In this document: positions 1-11,343 of the stretch, piece by piece | How positions within the stretch are numbered: position 1 is the stretch's first letter | How the letters are laid out: the number at the start of each line of letters is the position of its first letter | Source: Tribonema minus | Taxonomy: Eukaryota; Sar; Xanthophyceae; Tribonematales; Tribonemataceae | Direction: 5' to 3' | DNA: 64,000 nucleotides | Assembly: GCA_017506865.1 (NCBI GenBank) | Contig: JAFCMP010000096.1 | Span: 220,288-284,287 of the forward strand | The notes under the pieces: model-generated | Databases searched by the model: none | Told to the model about the DNA's origin: nothing | The model's input: the letters and a program-made list of their open reading frames with translations, nothing else | Translations under genes and position numbers: made by a program

Positions 1-852
1 TTGCGAAGACCGCAGACGGCGCGCCTGCGCCTTGCACGTCAAATTCAGTTCTCACAGATTCCGCCGTCATCTGGCGAGCGGACCGCACGCACACTTCCCA
101 AGCCTGCACTTGGGCTGCCTGACCGTCAAACTGGATGCCTCGAATCCGCGCTACTGCGGCATTGCTTGGCTGGTCGTTGCTGTGGCAGTGCTCAGTGTGC
201 GCGGCGCGTGCGCAGGCTGCTGTGGCGCCGCTCGCTCGCACTTTCTTGCACCTCCGCGAGCACTGCACGAATGTGCCTGTACTTGTCGCCGCCCACGCCC
301 GTTGAGGCGCGGGCACTCTGGGTGGCCATTGCGCACCTTGCCGTGTGCAAGAGAGAGGCGCGCTTGTCAGGCGTGCGCACCACGCCCCGCTGTTGTATGA
401 CCCAGTTTCATCATCGCCCGCGTCTCATCACTCTTCTCCTGGCATGGCACTCTGCGCGCTGCGCCGACGCGTGCACTGCAGCACCGGTGCCGTCGCGCAG
501 CGCACCCCTCCGCATGCCATCCCCCCCCCCCCTCTCATCCCCCCCGTCTTGCTGCTCCACTCATGGTCTTGCTCCCCCTCTCTGACGCATGCGCCCCTCT
601 CCTCATCCTCACCGTTCCTGTGTCATGGCTCCGCACGTCGCCTCTCACGCTCTCAGCGGCGTCCGATGCGCCGTACTCCATTCTTTGCAGGTCGTAGACC
701 AAAATTTCATGTTTAAACAACTGACATTAAAGGACAAATCAAGACTTTGACGGCAGATGTTGGGACCAATATATAGAAATGGTTACGTAGACTGTGCCTG
801 GTGACTGCATTCTAATGAATGCCGCGCCGCCGCCCGTAGCAGCGCGGACGCG
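1..852. other. Non-coding stretch, no gene recognised
   Basis: Open frames exist on both strands but all are Arg/Pro/Ser-rich translations of GC-rich sequence, and none resembles a protein family. There is a C-rich, T-poor patch around 520-600 and an AT-richer patch around 700-800. I see no RNA gene or repeat element. Confidence 0.5.
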
Positions 853-1008
853 ATGGATCGCATCGTCGCGCGCCCTGCGGTGCTGGATTGCGCCGGCGCG
901 CTGTGCCTCTCGGACGCGGACGTCAAGGCGAGCGTCCTCGCGGTGCGCGGCGCCGTGGACTCCGCATGGGGCCTCCCCGCGGAACCGCTATGCCAGCTGC
1001 TGCGCCAG
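853..1008 (+). CDS. Possible lone coding exon, product unknown
   Basis: An ATG at 853 opens 52 codons (MDRIVARPAVLDCAGALCLS... ending ...LCQLLRQ) with balanced composition, unlike the low-complexity frames around it. It ends at a CAG|GT donor-like junction (1008/1009), and a stop follows nine bases later if it is read through. The sequence after the junction turns at once into GCGGCAG-type triplets, as many real introns here do after their donors. No downstream exon was found and no family is recognised, so this may be a first exon or an exon relic. Confidence 0.3.
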
Positions 1009-2943
1009 GTCACGTAGGCGCGCGCGGCTGCGGCGGCGCGGCGGCGGCATCGCAGCGGCAGCACGGCGGTAACGGTGGCGCAGCAGCGGCAGCGCGGCGG
1101 CGGCAGCGCGGCGGCTGCATCGCAGCGGCAGCACGGCGGTAGCGGCGGCGCGGCAGCGGCAGCGCGGCGGCGGCAGCGCGGCAGCGGCGGCGGCGCGGCG
1201 GCGGCGGCGGCGGCGGCGCGGGCAGCGGCGCCGCCCGCATAGACGGCCGTCCGCGGTCCCCTTCAGGTCACATTAGGCGGCGGCGCGGCACGCGCGCCCT
1301 TTGAGCGTCCGCCCAGTTGTTTGTACAGTACGGAGATTCAAGTGCATGCATTGCGCTCGCGCATGGAGCGAGGGGTGGGGGGTAGGGGGCCTTTCTTGAT
1401 GGCTGTGCCTTCTAGGGGGATAGTGCGTACCCGGTGGGGGGGTCAGAGGCCCCTCATGGCAATTGCGGGAGTGGTCAGGGAGGGGAGGGGGGGGGGGGGG
1501 GGGGGGGCTTGCCCTGCTCGGCAGGCTGCTCAGCAGCTGTACAGCAAGCGCGCGTGGGTGCAACGGTGAGCTCCAAGGCGCTCGCCCATCCCGAGCGCTG
1601 CCTCACCGACGACGGCAGCCCTGCACGACGTGCGCAACGCGCCTCGACGCCGTCAGTCTCTCTCTCGCTTCCTGGGATGAGTGCGCCTGCTTGCGGCATG
1701 GCAACCCCGCAAAGGCAGGGGCCTTATGCAGGGGGAGGGGAGGGCGGGGGGGGGGGGGAGGGGTGTAGGGGGCTAGCACCACACCAGCAGTTCCTGTGTT
1801 ATTACCGGCGACTTTTTCTAGAGAGGCGCTGGCCGCTCATTGTCTGCGGCCAGCTGCTGACATGCACAAACTCCGCGCGGAAGCTGTCGAAGCGCTTCTC
1901 CTTACATAATGCATCGAGTAGTGTTTTTGCTGCACATGAAAGGTATTTGTCATCTGTAATTGGTGCCCGTCTGTTGCTTATGGTGCCGCCCAAGGTTATT
2001 GTCTTGTGTAGCCTGTGCTTGTCTGTGTGTAACTGGTGCATTCTGATGAAAGGGGAGTTTTAATCCGCTGGAGTGATGGCATGTGCGTCTTTCTAGTTGC
2101 TTGCATGATGTGCGGAACAACGCTTTCACGCATGGCTCCCCTCTTTTGCATCTCATGACGCACATCGAGGCTGTGATCATTGGATCCAGGTTGTAGCGGC
2201 GAAAAGAGGGTTATTTGAGGTAGTCCAAACAGCTGTGGCAGCGCCGATGGACCAAAAACCGAAAATTCCGCTGTCCTTCGCAGTGAGGCTCGCTGCAGCA
2301 TGGATTGGCCTTCATGCATCCCCCTGTACAAAGCAGCCCCCCCCCTTCAGTAAAAATGAAAGGGGGGGCAAGTAACTCTGGGGCGGAGGTGTGACATGAC
2401 ATGGGCTCTCAGTGTGTGGATTCCGTCACAGCGCTATCCACTATAACATGGTATCAATCTGACATACTTCAAAGCATGTGGAAGTGGACTGTCCCAATCA
2501 AGTTCGCATGCGTCACAGTATGTACCAGACATCTTTGTCTGTAAGCGGCATAGTCCACACGTGGCGTACTTGCAGTTTGATACTTCAAGTATTTGAAAGA
2601 TTGCGCTCAACGCGCGAAAAAGCCCAGATTTCAAGTGTTGCCTTCAAGGCTTGCTGTAGAGTCTACAGGCACCCCTGTGACAAAGCAATTCTCGATATGC
2701 TCATTAACGCTACGCACATGCACAGGCACACTAGCTGTGGGTACGCCTGGGTCGCAAGCAATGGCACGTGCTGCTGCGATCGCCAGCACCCCGAGCAAAC
2801 AGTCCCAATAAGCAGCGCGTGAGAGGGGGGAGGCAAGCCGCTCGTTTCAAAGAGGTTACGTATTAGATGTCATATGTGATGTTCCCATGTACACCGCGCG
2901 CTGCCGCCGACGACAAACAGCAGCAACGCTCAGCTCTCGCCGC
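1009..2943. other. Low-complexity and intergenic DNA
   Basis: 1020-1240 is almost pure GCG/GCA triplet repeat. Runs of G occur at about 1487-1507 and 1741-1760. 1800-2940 is closer to balanced composition with no convincing coding frame. The 209-codon frame at 1434-2063 begins in the G-run and shows no conserved motif. Confidence 0.5.
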
Positions 2944-3467
2944 TCACCGCGTCCACTGGTCCCTGCCGATGGGCGGAAAGATCTGCACCGTGATGTCCTG
3001 CGGCAGCGGAGGCGCGCGCATGCGGCAGCACCAGCGGTCAGCGAATGAATTCTGCTGGCGGTGTGCCGTGATGAGCATCTTCATTTCAGTGAAGTGCAGA
3101 AGGAGAACGTGCACAGGCGTGTCATGTGAATGCATCACTGTGTTGCTTCGCACGACGCGTGCCGCGTCGGAGCAGTGGCGCAATCGACTGCGCGTGCACT
3201 CGGCGGAATGCGAGCGCGGGAGCTCAAACGCACTGCCTGGAGGCATGAAACCGCGCAGGCGCAAATGACAGTGCTGCTACAGTACGCCTCGCTGCAAGCG
3301 CGACAGTGCGCACTTGCCAAGCATTTCGGCACAGAGCTGAAATCGCCGCTGCCGAGGTGGCGGCTGCGGCGGCTGAAGCAGCAGCAGCTGCAGCAGCGAG
3401 AGCAGCATCAGCAGCAGCACCAGCGGCGGCGGCCGCAGCAGCAGCAGCGATAGCGGCGGCTGCTGCC

Positions 3468-3536
<69 letters not shown>

Positions 3537-5968
3537 GCGGCGCGGCGCACCTTGTAGACGTTGGTGACGCAGCTGAGGCGGTACGACGGCGGGTTGGAGC
3601 GCAGCGTGGAGCGCTCGTCGACGCTCTTGATCGTGCACGCGTCGGACGCGCCAGCGACGTCCACGATGCACGTGCCGCACAGTTGGCGCCCCTTGCAGTT
3701 GGTCCAGCGCGTGAGCGACTGGTACACGTTGACGCCGTTGCCGACGAGCACGTCGCGCAGGTTCGCGCCCGCCGCGCACTCTATCACGAGGTCCGCCTTG
3801 CCCGGCTGCTGCACGGTGATGCGCGCGCGCTCCGCGTCCGCGCCGTCGCCGCCGCCGGCGAGCGCGCGCAGCTCCGCCGTGGTGCCGCGGAAGAAGGCGA
3901 GGTCGACGTCCGTGCCGGTCGCCTTGGAGAAGAGGGACATGACAAAGTCGAAAGGGGCGCCCACGCAGGACTCGCCATTGAAGCTGACGAGCTGTTGAGT
4001 GTGGGGCGGAAGGGGGGGGTGGGGGGGGAAGGTTGTCATGGGGGGGAGAGGCAGGCTGCATGTATGTGCAAGCTGCTGAAGGGGGGGCGAGGGGGGGGGC
4101 GGGGGAAGGGGGGGGGAGGAAGGCGGGCTGCACAGGCTTGTACATGTCCGTTGTGAGTTGAGAGTTGAGATGCGGCTATACCCTTGCAACAATCCGTGGC
4201 GCTATGCTGCTGCAGCGGCATGCTGCATCGTCGGCGCCTGTGTGCATCAGGAGCCGCGTCTGTGCGCCCCCCTCAAGCATTGCCTTTGGTGGAGAGCCGA
4301 GCGGCAGCAGCGACCGGCAGGACGACGCAGCTCATTGAAAAGGTGCAGGTGCGCCAGAACTGCGCACATCCACATTTCACCACAAAAGAGGGCATGCCGT
4401 GCGCATTGCATTGCGGAACCATGGGCAACGTTCCCGAAGGGTGTGATTGATGCCGGGGTAGGCGTAGCACATCAGGAGTGTGAGGCCAACTGTGCTGTTC
4501 CTCAGCTTTGCGGCATGCGTGGCCGAGAGTGGCCTTGTTCAAGCCAGGTGAGTACAGCTGGTTGACCCCGAGAAATTGGTCATCATTTACAGATGGGCCT
4601 CCATCGTGCACTTTACCGAGCTAGCCGCTGCTACTTGCTGGAAGCGTAGCTGAGGATAATACGAAGGGGATAGCTGCGGCTGTTCTTGGCTTGATGGCCG
4701 GGAGAAAGACCTCAGGGTTAGGGTTAGGGTTAGGGTCCCTTCGTGAACAATGAATTGCTCGAGCTGCAGGCAACGCGCCGGTAAACAGCCTCAGCCAATC
4801 GATTGGTTGATACCTGAAAACACGGGTCTCAAATCATGAGCGTGATCCGTCGAGAACTGGACGACGGAGTGCCGACAACGCACATCCGCACTGCAAAGCT
4901 ATTCATTCTTGCCTACAAAGCGTTCATGTGGCATGTAACCTTTCGCGGGCGATGACGTTAGTGAGTAGAGTAAAAACAATAGTAACGAGGAACGTTATCG
5001 GAGTGCCCTGTGAAGGAATGTCTGGTAAAAACAATGGTAACGAGGAACGTTATCGGAGTGCCCTTTGAAGGAGAATGTGTGGTTCTTGGAGTCAACCAGC
5101 TGTAGCATTGGAACCATCACAGATGCTGAGGTGTCATGCATTTCTGTACTTCAACTGCGCAATACCACTGCAAATTGCACGTTGTCAAAGGAGTATGAGG
5201 TCAAGTGGGGCCCAGATCCTGCAGCGGTACATCATTGCCGCGGTCTTGTCGACCATTTCACATCAAACATGTGAGCAATTTCTACATGCCGCAAGTGTAC
5301 CCCGTTGACTGCTGGACCACCGCGTACACTCAAGCTCAAGTAGATTGTTGCTCTTCTGCTGCAAATAATTTCTTGAACACTTGCTGGGAGCAGCGCATCA
5401 CGCAATGTCTGCACAGCACCAGACCTGGAGCTGGTGGTAAACATGATCCATCACGAGCATCGCAAGATCTTGGATGCACCCATCATCCGGCTGCATGCCA
5501 GGCAGTTGATTGCACAGATAGCAAGGACGGTCACTTGCTACTCAATCGACTTGGCGTTACCTGGTCGCCCTTGGACACCAGCCCTGTCCTGGCAGCGCTT
5601 CCGTTTGGCTCCAGAGCCCGGACGTACACCCAGCGGAAGCTTAAATCCGTGCCCCAATCTATCCCCGTCGCCCTGCTGATGGTGGCAGTGTGAAGCCTGG
5701 GGTCGTCTTCCTCTGCAGTCTCCTCCTCTTCGCCAGAGTCTGCGTCGCTGCTGGCCTGAAGGTGAGGCCACCTGCGGTGTCTACAGCAGGCGTGTCTGTG
5801 TGCATAATGCCGCAGCCCGTGCTGCTGCGCTGCTGGTGTCGCAGCGGCTGACGTAGCTAGTGCAGGCCCTGCAGCACCTGGCAGGAAAGCCAGGCAGCCA
5901 GCGCAGTGCAGCGCAGCTGCTGCCACCAGCAACGCGCACCTCATGTGGCTCTTAGGTATACGTAGCAC
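2944..5968 (-). CDS. Plastid-targeted PDZ + 2Fe-2S ferredoxin protein (PNSB3-like)
   Basis: Three exons: 5968-5561, 3991-3551 and 2997-2944 (300 codons including none for the stop), all joined in phase 0. Residues 9-33 (from MRCALLVAAAALHCAGC) form a signal peptide ending near LAFLPG, where the Phe resembles the cleavage site of secondary red plastids; a transit-like stretch follows, so import across four membranes is likely. Residues about 92-160 form a PDZ-like domain that crosses intron 1 (...GLVSKGDQ|LVSFNGES...). A plant-type [2Fe-2S] domain follows with CKGRQLCGTC (Cys235, 241, 244) and RLSC (Cys277). The last exon gives DITVQIFPPIGRDQWTR. The ferredoxin part resembles PNSB3 of the chloroplast NDH complex, so electron transfer in the plastid is inferred. 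The start could be Met9 (5944). The long poly-Ala frame after the ferredoxin domain is intron. Confidence 0.88.
3469..3534. repeat. Uninterrupted (CAG)22 / (CTG)22 microsatellite
   Basis: Twenty-two perfect CAG units on the + strand, flanked by interrupted CAG/CGG triplets (3369-3468). It lies in intron 2 of the PDZ-ferredoxin gene, where the transcript would carry (CUG)22 just after the donor at 3550. Confidence 0.95.
4714..4737 (+). repeat. Interstitial telomere-type repeat (TTAGGG)n
   Basis: AGGG followed by three TTAGGG units and a further T, inside intron 1 of the PDZ-ferredoxin gene. Confidence 0.9.
4970..5072. repeat. Two-copy tandem repeat, about 48 bp per copy
   Basis: The segment starting GTAAAAACAATAGTAACGAG (4970-5017) recurs at 5025-5072 with two or three differences. 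It lies in intron 1 of the PDZ-ferredoxin gene and contains no exon sequence. Confidence 0.9.
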
Positions 5969-6149
5969 TTCACGAGATTGGCATGAAGTTGAACTATGAG
6001 GAAGTTCAGACCTCGCCTCCCTATTACTCGCCGCACGTTGAGGCTACCTGCGTTGCCGCCGTATCAGTGAGCTGCTCGTCTGGTATCAGTGCAGGATCGC
6101 CAAACCACAGTAATCGGCGCGCGAGCAGCGTCAAGCAGCGTGCCTGTAA
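5969..6149. promoter_or_regulatory. Shared divergent promoter region
   Basis: About 180 bp separates the start of the PDZ-ferredoxin gene (-) from the first in-frame Met of PRPP synthetase (+). If Met at 5944 and 6189 are used, the gap is about 245 bp. No clear TATA box is visible. A bidirectional promoter is inferred from the spacing alone. Confidence 0.5.
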
Positions 6150-9100
6150 GTGCAACCAGACCCACGAAATCCTCTTGAGACCCCAGAGATGGTGGCGACA
6201 GCAGCCTGGAGGCTGGCTAGCAGAGCAGCAACCCGGCAACGACCATTGGCACCATCATGGCTATGTGCCAGTGGCACCACAGCGCAGCACAACAGCAGTG
6301 GGAATAGGGACAGCCCCTATGGCGCTGCCACCCTGCTGGCGGCAGCACTGGCAGCGACCCTGTTCGGCGCACAGCAACGACAGCAGCAGCCAGCGCAATG
6401 CGAGGAGGTCCACGTGCATACGCCCCACTACAAGGACCGCAAGGTGGAAGCGGCCGCTGCCGGTGGCGACACTTACTTCAGCAGCGACTACGATTACTTG
6501 AAGGTCATTTCCGGATCCTCCAACAGGAAGCTGGCGAAGGAAATAGCGGATCTGCTTGGCGTGGGACTGGGCGATTGCGAGCTGGGAAGGTATGCCGATG
6601 GGGAGATCAGCATCAATCTGGGGGAGCAAGTACGAGGGAAGGTGAGAGTGCCGCCGGGCGTCCCGCGCGCGCTGATCTCACTTCAAGCATTCGCCCTTGT
6701 ATTCAAAAGCGCTCAGAGTAAGCACTGCGCAGCACTGCATATGGCGTTTTCTAGTGCGCGTCTGTGGTGTCAATGCGTTGAGACCCGGAGAGCGATATGT
6801 CACTGAGCAGTGCCACCAGTGAGCACATGGGCTGTGCGCTGTCTGTGCTTCCCAACTCGATGCAGGCACCATGAGCCTCAGCTGCCGTTTGCCGGCACGC
6901 GCTTGAGCGACGCGCGCGCAGTGCACATTTCGCGCGCGCGGTATACTCAGTGCCCAATTCTCACTGTCCATCAAACAGTAGGCGCTGAGCACGCCCGAGC
7001 TGACCAGCGGTGGGGGGCGTTGCACTCCCGACGCGGCGCGATGGTAGCTGGCTCCGCAAATAAGCGTCTGAAAAAAGTGGGGTGAACTCGTGCAGGAGTG
7101 CAGTGTCTAAGCAGTGCACGACGTGGGGTGACGGAAGTCGGCACACTGGTCTCACTGTGGCGTGCCGGCATGCGCGTTTACATACCGGAATGCGGTGCGC
7201 ACCGTGCAAGCCTTCCATGCGACTCTCTGACCGCGAACTGAATTTATGCCCTTGGCACGTACGTATACATGGCAACAGCAAGCGCTGCTGCCTCGCTGCA
7301 GACTTTGTGCGCAGATTGTCCATGTGCACAGCGTCGCTGCGCGCGCCGTGAGTACCAGCCCAGCAGTACACCTGTACTCTACGAGTTCAGTTGAAGCATT
7401 GTCAAATCGGCGCTCTGCTCTGCAAGCGCCAGTCCGCTACCGTTCGATGAGCGTTGCCAGTGCGCAGACAGTGGCGACAGTGCCGCTGCGCATGAGCTGC
7501 GCACCGGCATGCTGAACAGCGACACAGCGTAGCTCATGACGCAGCAGGTTACCTGTCCTCATGAAGCCCAATTGAAGCTGACTGCCCCAGAATGCGCCAT
7601 GTATATTCAGCTCTGCAGGATGGCCAACGGCTGACATCTCAGATGCAGTCCCTTGGCTGATGCACGACGATGACCGTAGCGCAACCCTGAGGGGTGAGCA
7701 CTCACGTGCGCGTGGGAGGTGCCCGCGATGTGCAGCCGCTGGCACGTAAGCCTAACCCTAATGACACCCTCTCATACCAGGCAGTGCCTACAGTCAACTC
7801 GCCTTGCCATCCACGGGGCTTTACGCACCTGTATTTGACTCATACCCCAGCCCCAACGCCTGTTGTCACATGCCCCTCAACTTTGCCGCTCGCATACAAA
7901 ACGCAGCCGGCCGTGCGACTGACCACTATTCCCGTCTATCGTTGCCGCCGCCTCCGCCGCCGCTGCCGTCGCTGCCTCCGCTGCCGCCGCCGCTGCTGCC
8001 ACCGCCACCGCCGCCACCACTGCCGCTGCTGCCGCCTCTGCCACCGCCGCCGCCGCTGCCGCCGCTGCTGCCGCCGCCGCCGCTGCTGCCGCCGCCGCCG
8101 CCTCCGCTGCCGCCGCCACCGCTGCCGCCGCCGCCGCAGGACGTGTACGTGATGCAGAGCGGGCAGCGCCCCGTCAACGACCACCTCATGGAGCTGCTGC
8201 TGCTCGTCTCGACGGTGCAGCGCGCGAGCGCCAAGCGCGTCACCGCCGTCATCCCGTACTTCCCGTACAAGCACCACCGCCGCGGCGTGCCCATCAGCAC
8301 GGGGCTCAACTCGCGCTTCCTGCTGAGCGCGGCCGCGGACTTTGGGCACTGCCTCGAGGTGCGACGCGGTGCGCGTGTTTTTCGCGGCGTGGCACGTCGC
8401 CACGGGCATTCATTTTCTCGATGTGTGGGTTTCTTTCGTGCAGCATCGTTCGCTGTGTGTGCGGATTCCGTGCCGTGCGGCATTGGGCACTGCCTTGAGG
8501 TGCACGCCTCTTTCGCGCGCGCGACACGCCGCCTTGGACATCTGTTTCTTGATGTGTGGAGTTTATAGTCGTGCGGCGCGCGCGCTCGCCCCAGCGCTCG
8601 GTGCGCCTGTCGCGCGCGCTTGCGCGGGCCTTCGCACTGCTTTCTTTGCACTGTCTCATTCGGTTACGCCATTGTGGAGGCGCAATGCGACGCGTCGTCG
8701 ACCGATGCAGCTGTCGTCCGCGCTCCGCTCGCGTCTGCCGCTGAGTGGGGCGGGGTAGTACTTCGGCCGCCGCATTTTAAAGCCAGCCTGTCAAAAAATG
8801 CAATCTCCCACAGCACGCATGCAAGCACCTTGCGGCGCATTGCCTCAGTAGCAGCCCCGTCGCGATCGCGCTTACTTCCACACACGCAGTTGCACTTCTG
8901 CGGAAAGCGGCGGCAACTTCAACTTTAACTGCCGCAGGTGTTGGGCATCGACCGCATCATCGCCGTGGACCTCGAGCGCCCGGGCTCCATCGCACTTCCA
9001 CACACGCAGTTGCACTTCTGCGGAAGCGACTTCTCACACGCCCTCCCCCCCTCCCCCCCCCCTGCCCTCCCCCACTTCAACTTCAACTCCAACTTCAACT

Positions 9101-10048
9101 GCCGCAGGTGATGGGCGTGGACCGCATCATCGCCGTGGACCTCGAGCGCCCGGGCTCGTCCAACGAGTCCAACTTCTTCTCGCCCGGCGTCCCCGTGGAG
9201 ACGCTCCTCACGACCAACCTCTTTGCGCACCACATCGCGCGCGCGGCGTTCCCCCCTGCGCACGGCGGCGACATCCTCGTCGTCTCCCCGTCCAGCGCGC
9301 TTATGAAGAAGTCGGTGGGGTTCGCGACGGTGCTCGCGCGCGCGCTGCCGAACGCGGACGTGCGCGTGACGACGTTCGTCCACTCGACGGCGCGCGCGGG
9401 GCCCGTGGACATCTCCACCAACGAGCTCATCGCGAGCGGCGACGTGCGCGGCCGCGACGTCGTCCTCGTCGACGAGCTCATAGGTGAGCGCTGCTGCTGC
9501 TGCCGCCGCTGCTGCTGCTGCCGCTGCTTGGCGACTGACTTGCATCTGCTGCCGCTGCATTTGCTGCTGCTACTGCTGCCGCCGCTGCCAGGTGATTGAC
9601 TAGCTGCTGCTGCCGCTGTCGCATTTACCGCTGCCGCTCCTGCTGCTGCTGCCGCGGCTGCGGTATTTGTTGCTGCCGCTGCTGCTGCTGCCACTGCCGC
9701 TGTCGCCGCCGCTGCCGCGCGACTGACGCCGCCGCTGCCGCTGCCGCCGCCGCCGCAGACACGGGCGGCACGCTCGCGACGCTCGCGCGCAAGCTCAAGG
9801 AGATGGGCGCGCGCGACATCTACGTCTACTCGAGCCACGCGCTCTTCAACAACGACTGCCTGGAGCTGCTAGAGCGCGCGCCCATCACGCGCGTGTACGT
9901 GTCCAACACGATTGAGCACGACCCCGCTGCGGTCGCCGCGAGCAGCAAGGTGGAGGTCGTGTCGATCGGGCCGCAGCTCGCCAAGCTGATCTACGCCGAG
10001 CACGTGCGCTCCGCGGACATCTTCAAGGAGGAGATGACGTTCGGGTGA
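6150..10048 (+). CDS. Ribose-phosphate pyrophosphokinase (PRPP synthetase), divergent protist type
   Basis: Makes PRPP from ribose 5-phosphate and ATP for nucleotide synthesis. Exons 6150-6641, 8140-8358, 9108-9483 and 9759-10048 give 458 aa; phases 0, 0 and 1 match. The likely start is Met14 (6189): MVATAAWRLASRAATRQR looks like a mitochondrial presequence, and a hydrophobic stretch (ATLLAAALAATLFG) follows. The catalytic core begins at YLKVISGSSNRKLAKEIAD and continues through DVYVMQSG and VIPYFPYKHHRRG. The PRPP-binding loop DELIDTGGTL is formed across intron 3. Two usual features differ: the Arg/Asp/Lys-rich segment after FPY reads KHHRRGVPIST, and the metal-site MDLH reads VDLE. Introns 1 and 3 end in CTG/CCG runs. 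Intron 2 holds partial copies of both flanking exon ends. Confidence 0.88.
6642..8139 (+). other. PRPP synthetase intron 1
   Basis: Bounded by AAG|GTGAGA and CCGCAG|GAC. It holds a short CCTAACCCTAA tract at 7748-7761 and a 200-bp CTG/CCG run (7940-8139) up to the acceptor. The poly-Pro, poly-Ala and Cys-rich frames there are artefacts of that run. Confidence 0.8.
8484..8570 (+). repeat. Partial copy of the PRPP synthetase exon 2 / intron 2 junction
   Basis: GGGCACTGCCTTGAGGTGC here repeats the true exon end and donor at 8344-8362 with one change. The following 65 bp repeat the first part of intron 2 (8363-8440), including a shared TTCTTGATGTGTGG-like segment. The rest of exon 2 is not copied. 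Confidence 0.75.
8865..8987 (+). repeat. Partial copy of the intron 2 / exon 3 junction of PRPP synthetase
   Basis: The block with ACACGCAGTTGCACTTCTGC, a CTTCAACT-rich stretch, GCCGCAG and the first 50 nt of exon 3 (8938-8987) recurs at 8989-9157, where exon 3 continues. The copy would encode VLGIDRIIAVDLERPGS and then runs back into repeated intron sequence. Its acceptor is intact. Confidence 0.85.
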
Positions 10049-11343
10049 GGGGCTACGCAAGGGAGGGGGCTGCTGAGGGGGGTTAGGGGTTAGCTGAAGC
10101 TAAGGGGGGGTGGTGAAGAGGGATGGGGGTAGTTGTGGGTGGCAGGGGTATGTTGGCATGCACCATGAGACTGCCCCCCAGGGTGATTGGGGGTGGCGTT
10201 GGAGGGGGGGGTTGGTAGTGGAGGGGGGGGGGGTAGCTGAGGATTCGGGGGCAGTGCGTAGGGGCATGTTATGGCAAGGCTGCCGGCTACATTGTAGTAC
10301 GGGTGGCATGCCTGGTAGAATGGATAGGCTGCGGCGCTAGGCAACACACACATTGTCCGAGCTGGTAATGTGAACACAGCTGCTCAGTCATGCCAGGCCG
10401 GCATACTGGCGCATTGCTGCGTATCTGTGTTTTGTGCTGTGCCTACAATGTGTTTTTTGCAAGATCCGCCCATGGCGAGCGTGCGTTGTGTCTGCGCTGC
10501 GCGAGCGGCGCTGCGCGTGACGCATAGACAGCGCCAACGGAGGCTCATACACCTGGAAGCATGAATGCAATTGTTGAGAATGAGATGCAGAGCGTGCTTG
10601 GCAGAAGGGGCAGAGGCGTCGATCGCAACAAGCCACTCAGCTGCCGCGCAAATGCGAGTGCCACGCAGCAGGGGCTCCGATTCACCTCGCGCATGCATAC
10701 ACGCCAACACATTGTTTGCGAGGCCGCTGCATGCACATCCCTTCTGAGAGGAGCAATTGGAGGCTTTTAAGTCATACCAGTTGGGTTCAATGCCAGGCAG
10801 GCCTTTTCAGGTGTGATGATCACATTATCACTTTCAACAAGATGACATGCCTGCTCAATGGCTGCTCAGGGCCTGTATGTGCAAGCAGTTTTCAGTCAAA
10901 CCGTGGCACGCTGGCCCACTGCAGCGCCACCAAATGAGTTCAACAGCACCCTGACAAGGCTGTCAGCAACGTACTGGCGTGCAGACTGCTTCCGGCCCCC
11001 CCCCCTGCCGACCCCACCCCCCCCGCTTCTTCTTGACAGTGGCTGGTGGTGCACTTGCTCGGTGCCCAAGACGTCCTGCGGCACCGCAAGCGCAGGAGCA
11101 AGCCTGTGTAAACAGCAGCTGGCGTGATGCCGCGGTCTTGTCGACAACACAGCAGTATGTAGAGTAGATACCTTGTCGTGCACCCTTCCCCTCTCCCCCC
11201 CCTTCTGTAAACCGCCAAAGCCGTTTACACCCGTGCTTGTACCACCCCAGTCCAGGCGTACTTATTGTGTTGTTTGGAGCAGTCGCGGCCTATGCCGGTG
11301 CCCCTTACAGCAGCGGTGCTTACGCCCCCCCCCCGCGCGGTCA
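10049..11343. other. Tail-to-tail intergenic region
   Basis: Lies between the stops of PRPP synthetase (+) and TDP1 (-). It begins with about 200 bp of G-rich sequence (10050-10250); the remainder is unremarkable. No gene or polyadenylation signal was identified. Confidence 0.5.

Noticed and set aside
1434..2063. 209-codon plus-strand frame
   Set aside because: Starts in a G-run, has no conserved block, and its composition shifts abruptly with local base content.
3224..3550. Poly-Ala (or poly-Gln/poly-Ser/poly-Cys) protein segment next to the ferredoxin domain
   Set aside because: It is intron: skipping 3550-2998 joins VYK to DITVQIFPPIGRDQWTR in phase, which gives the family's normal C-terminus.
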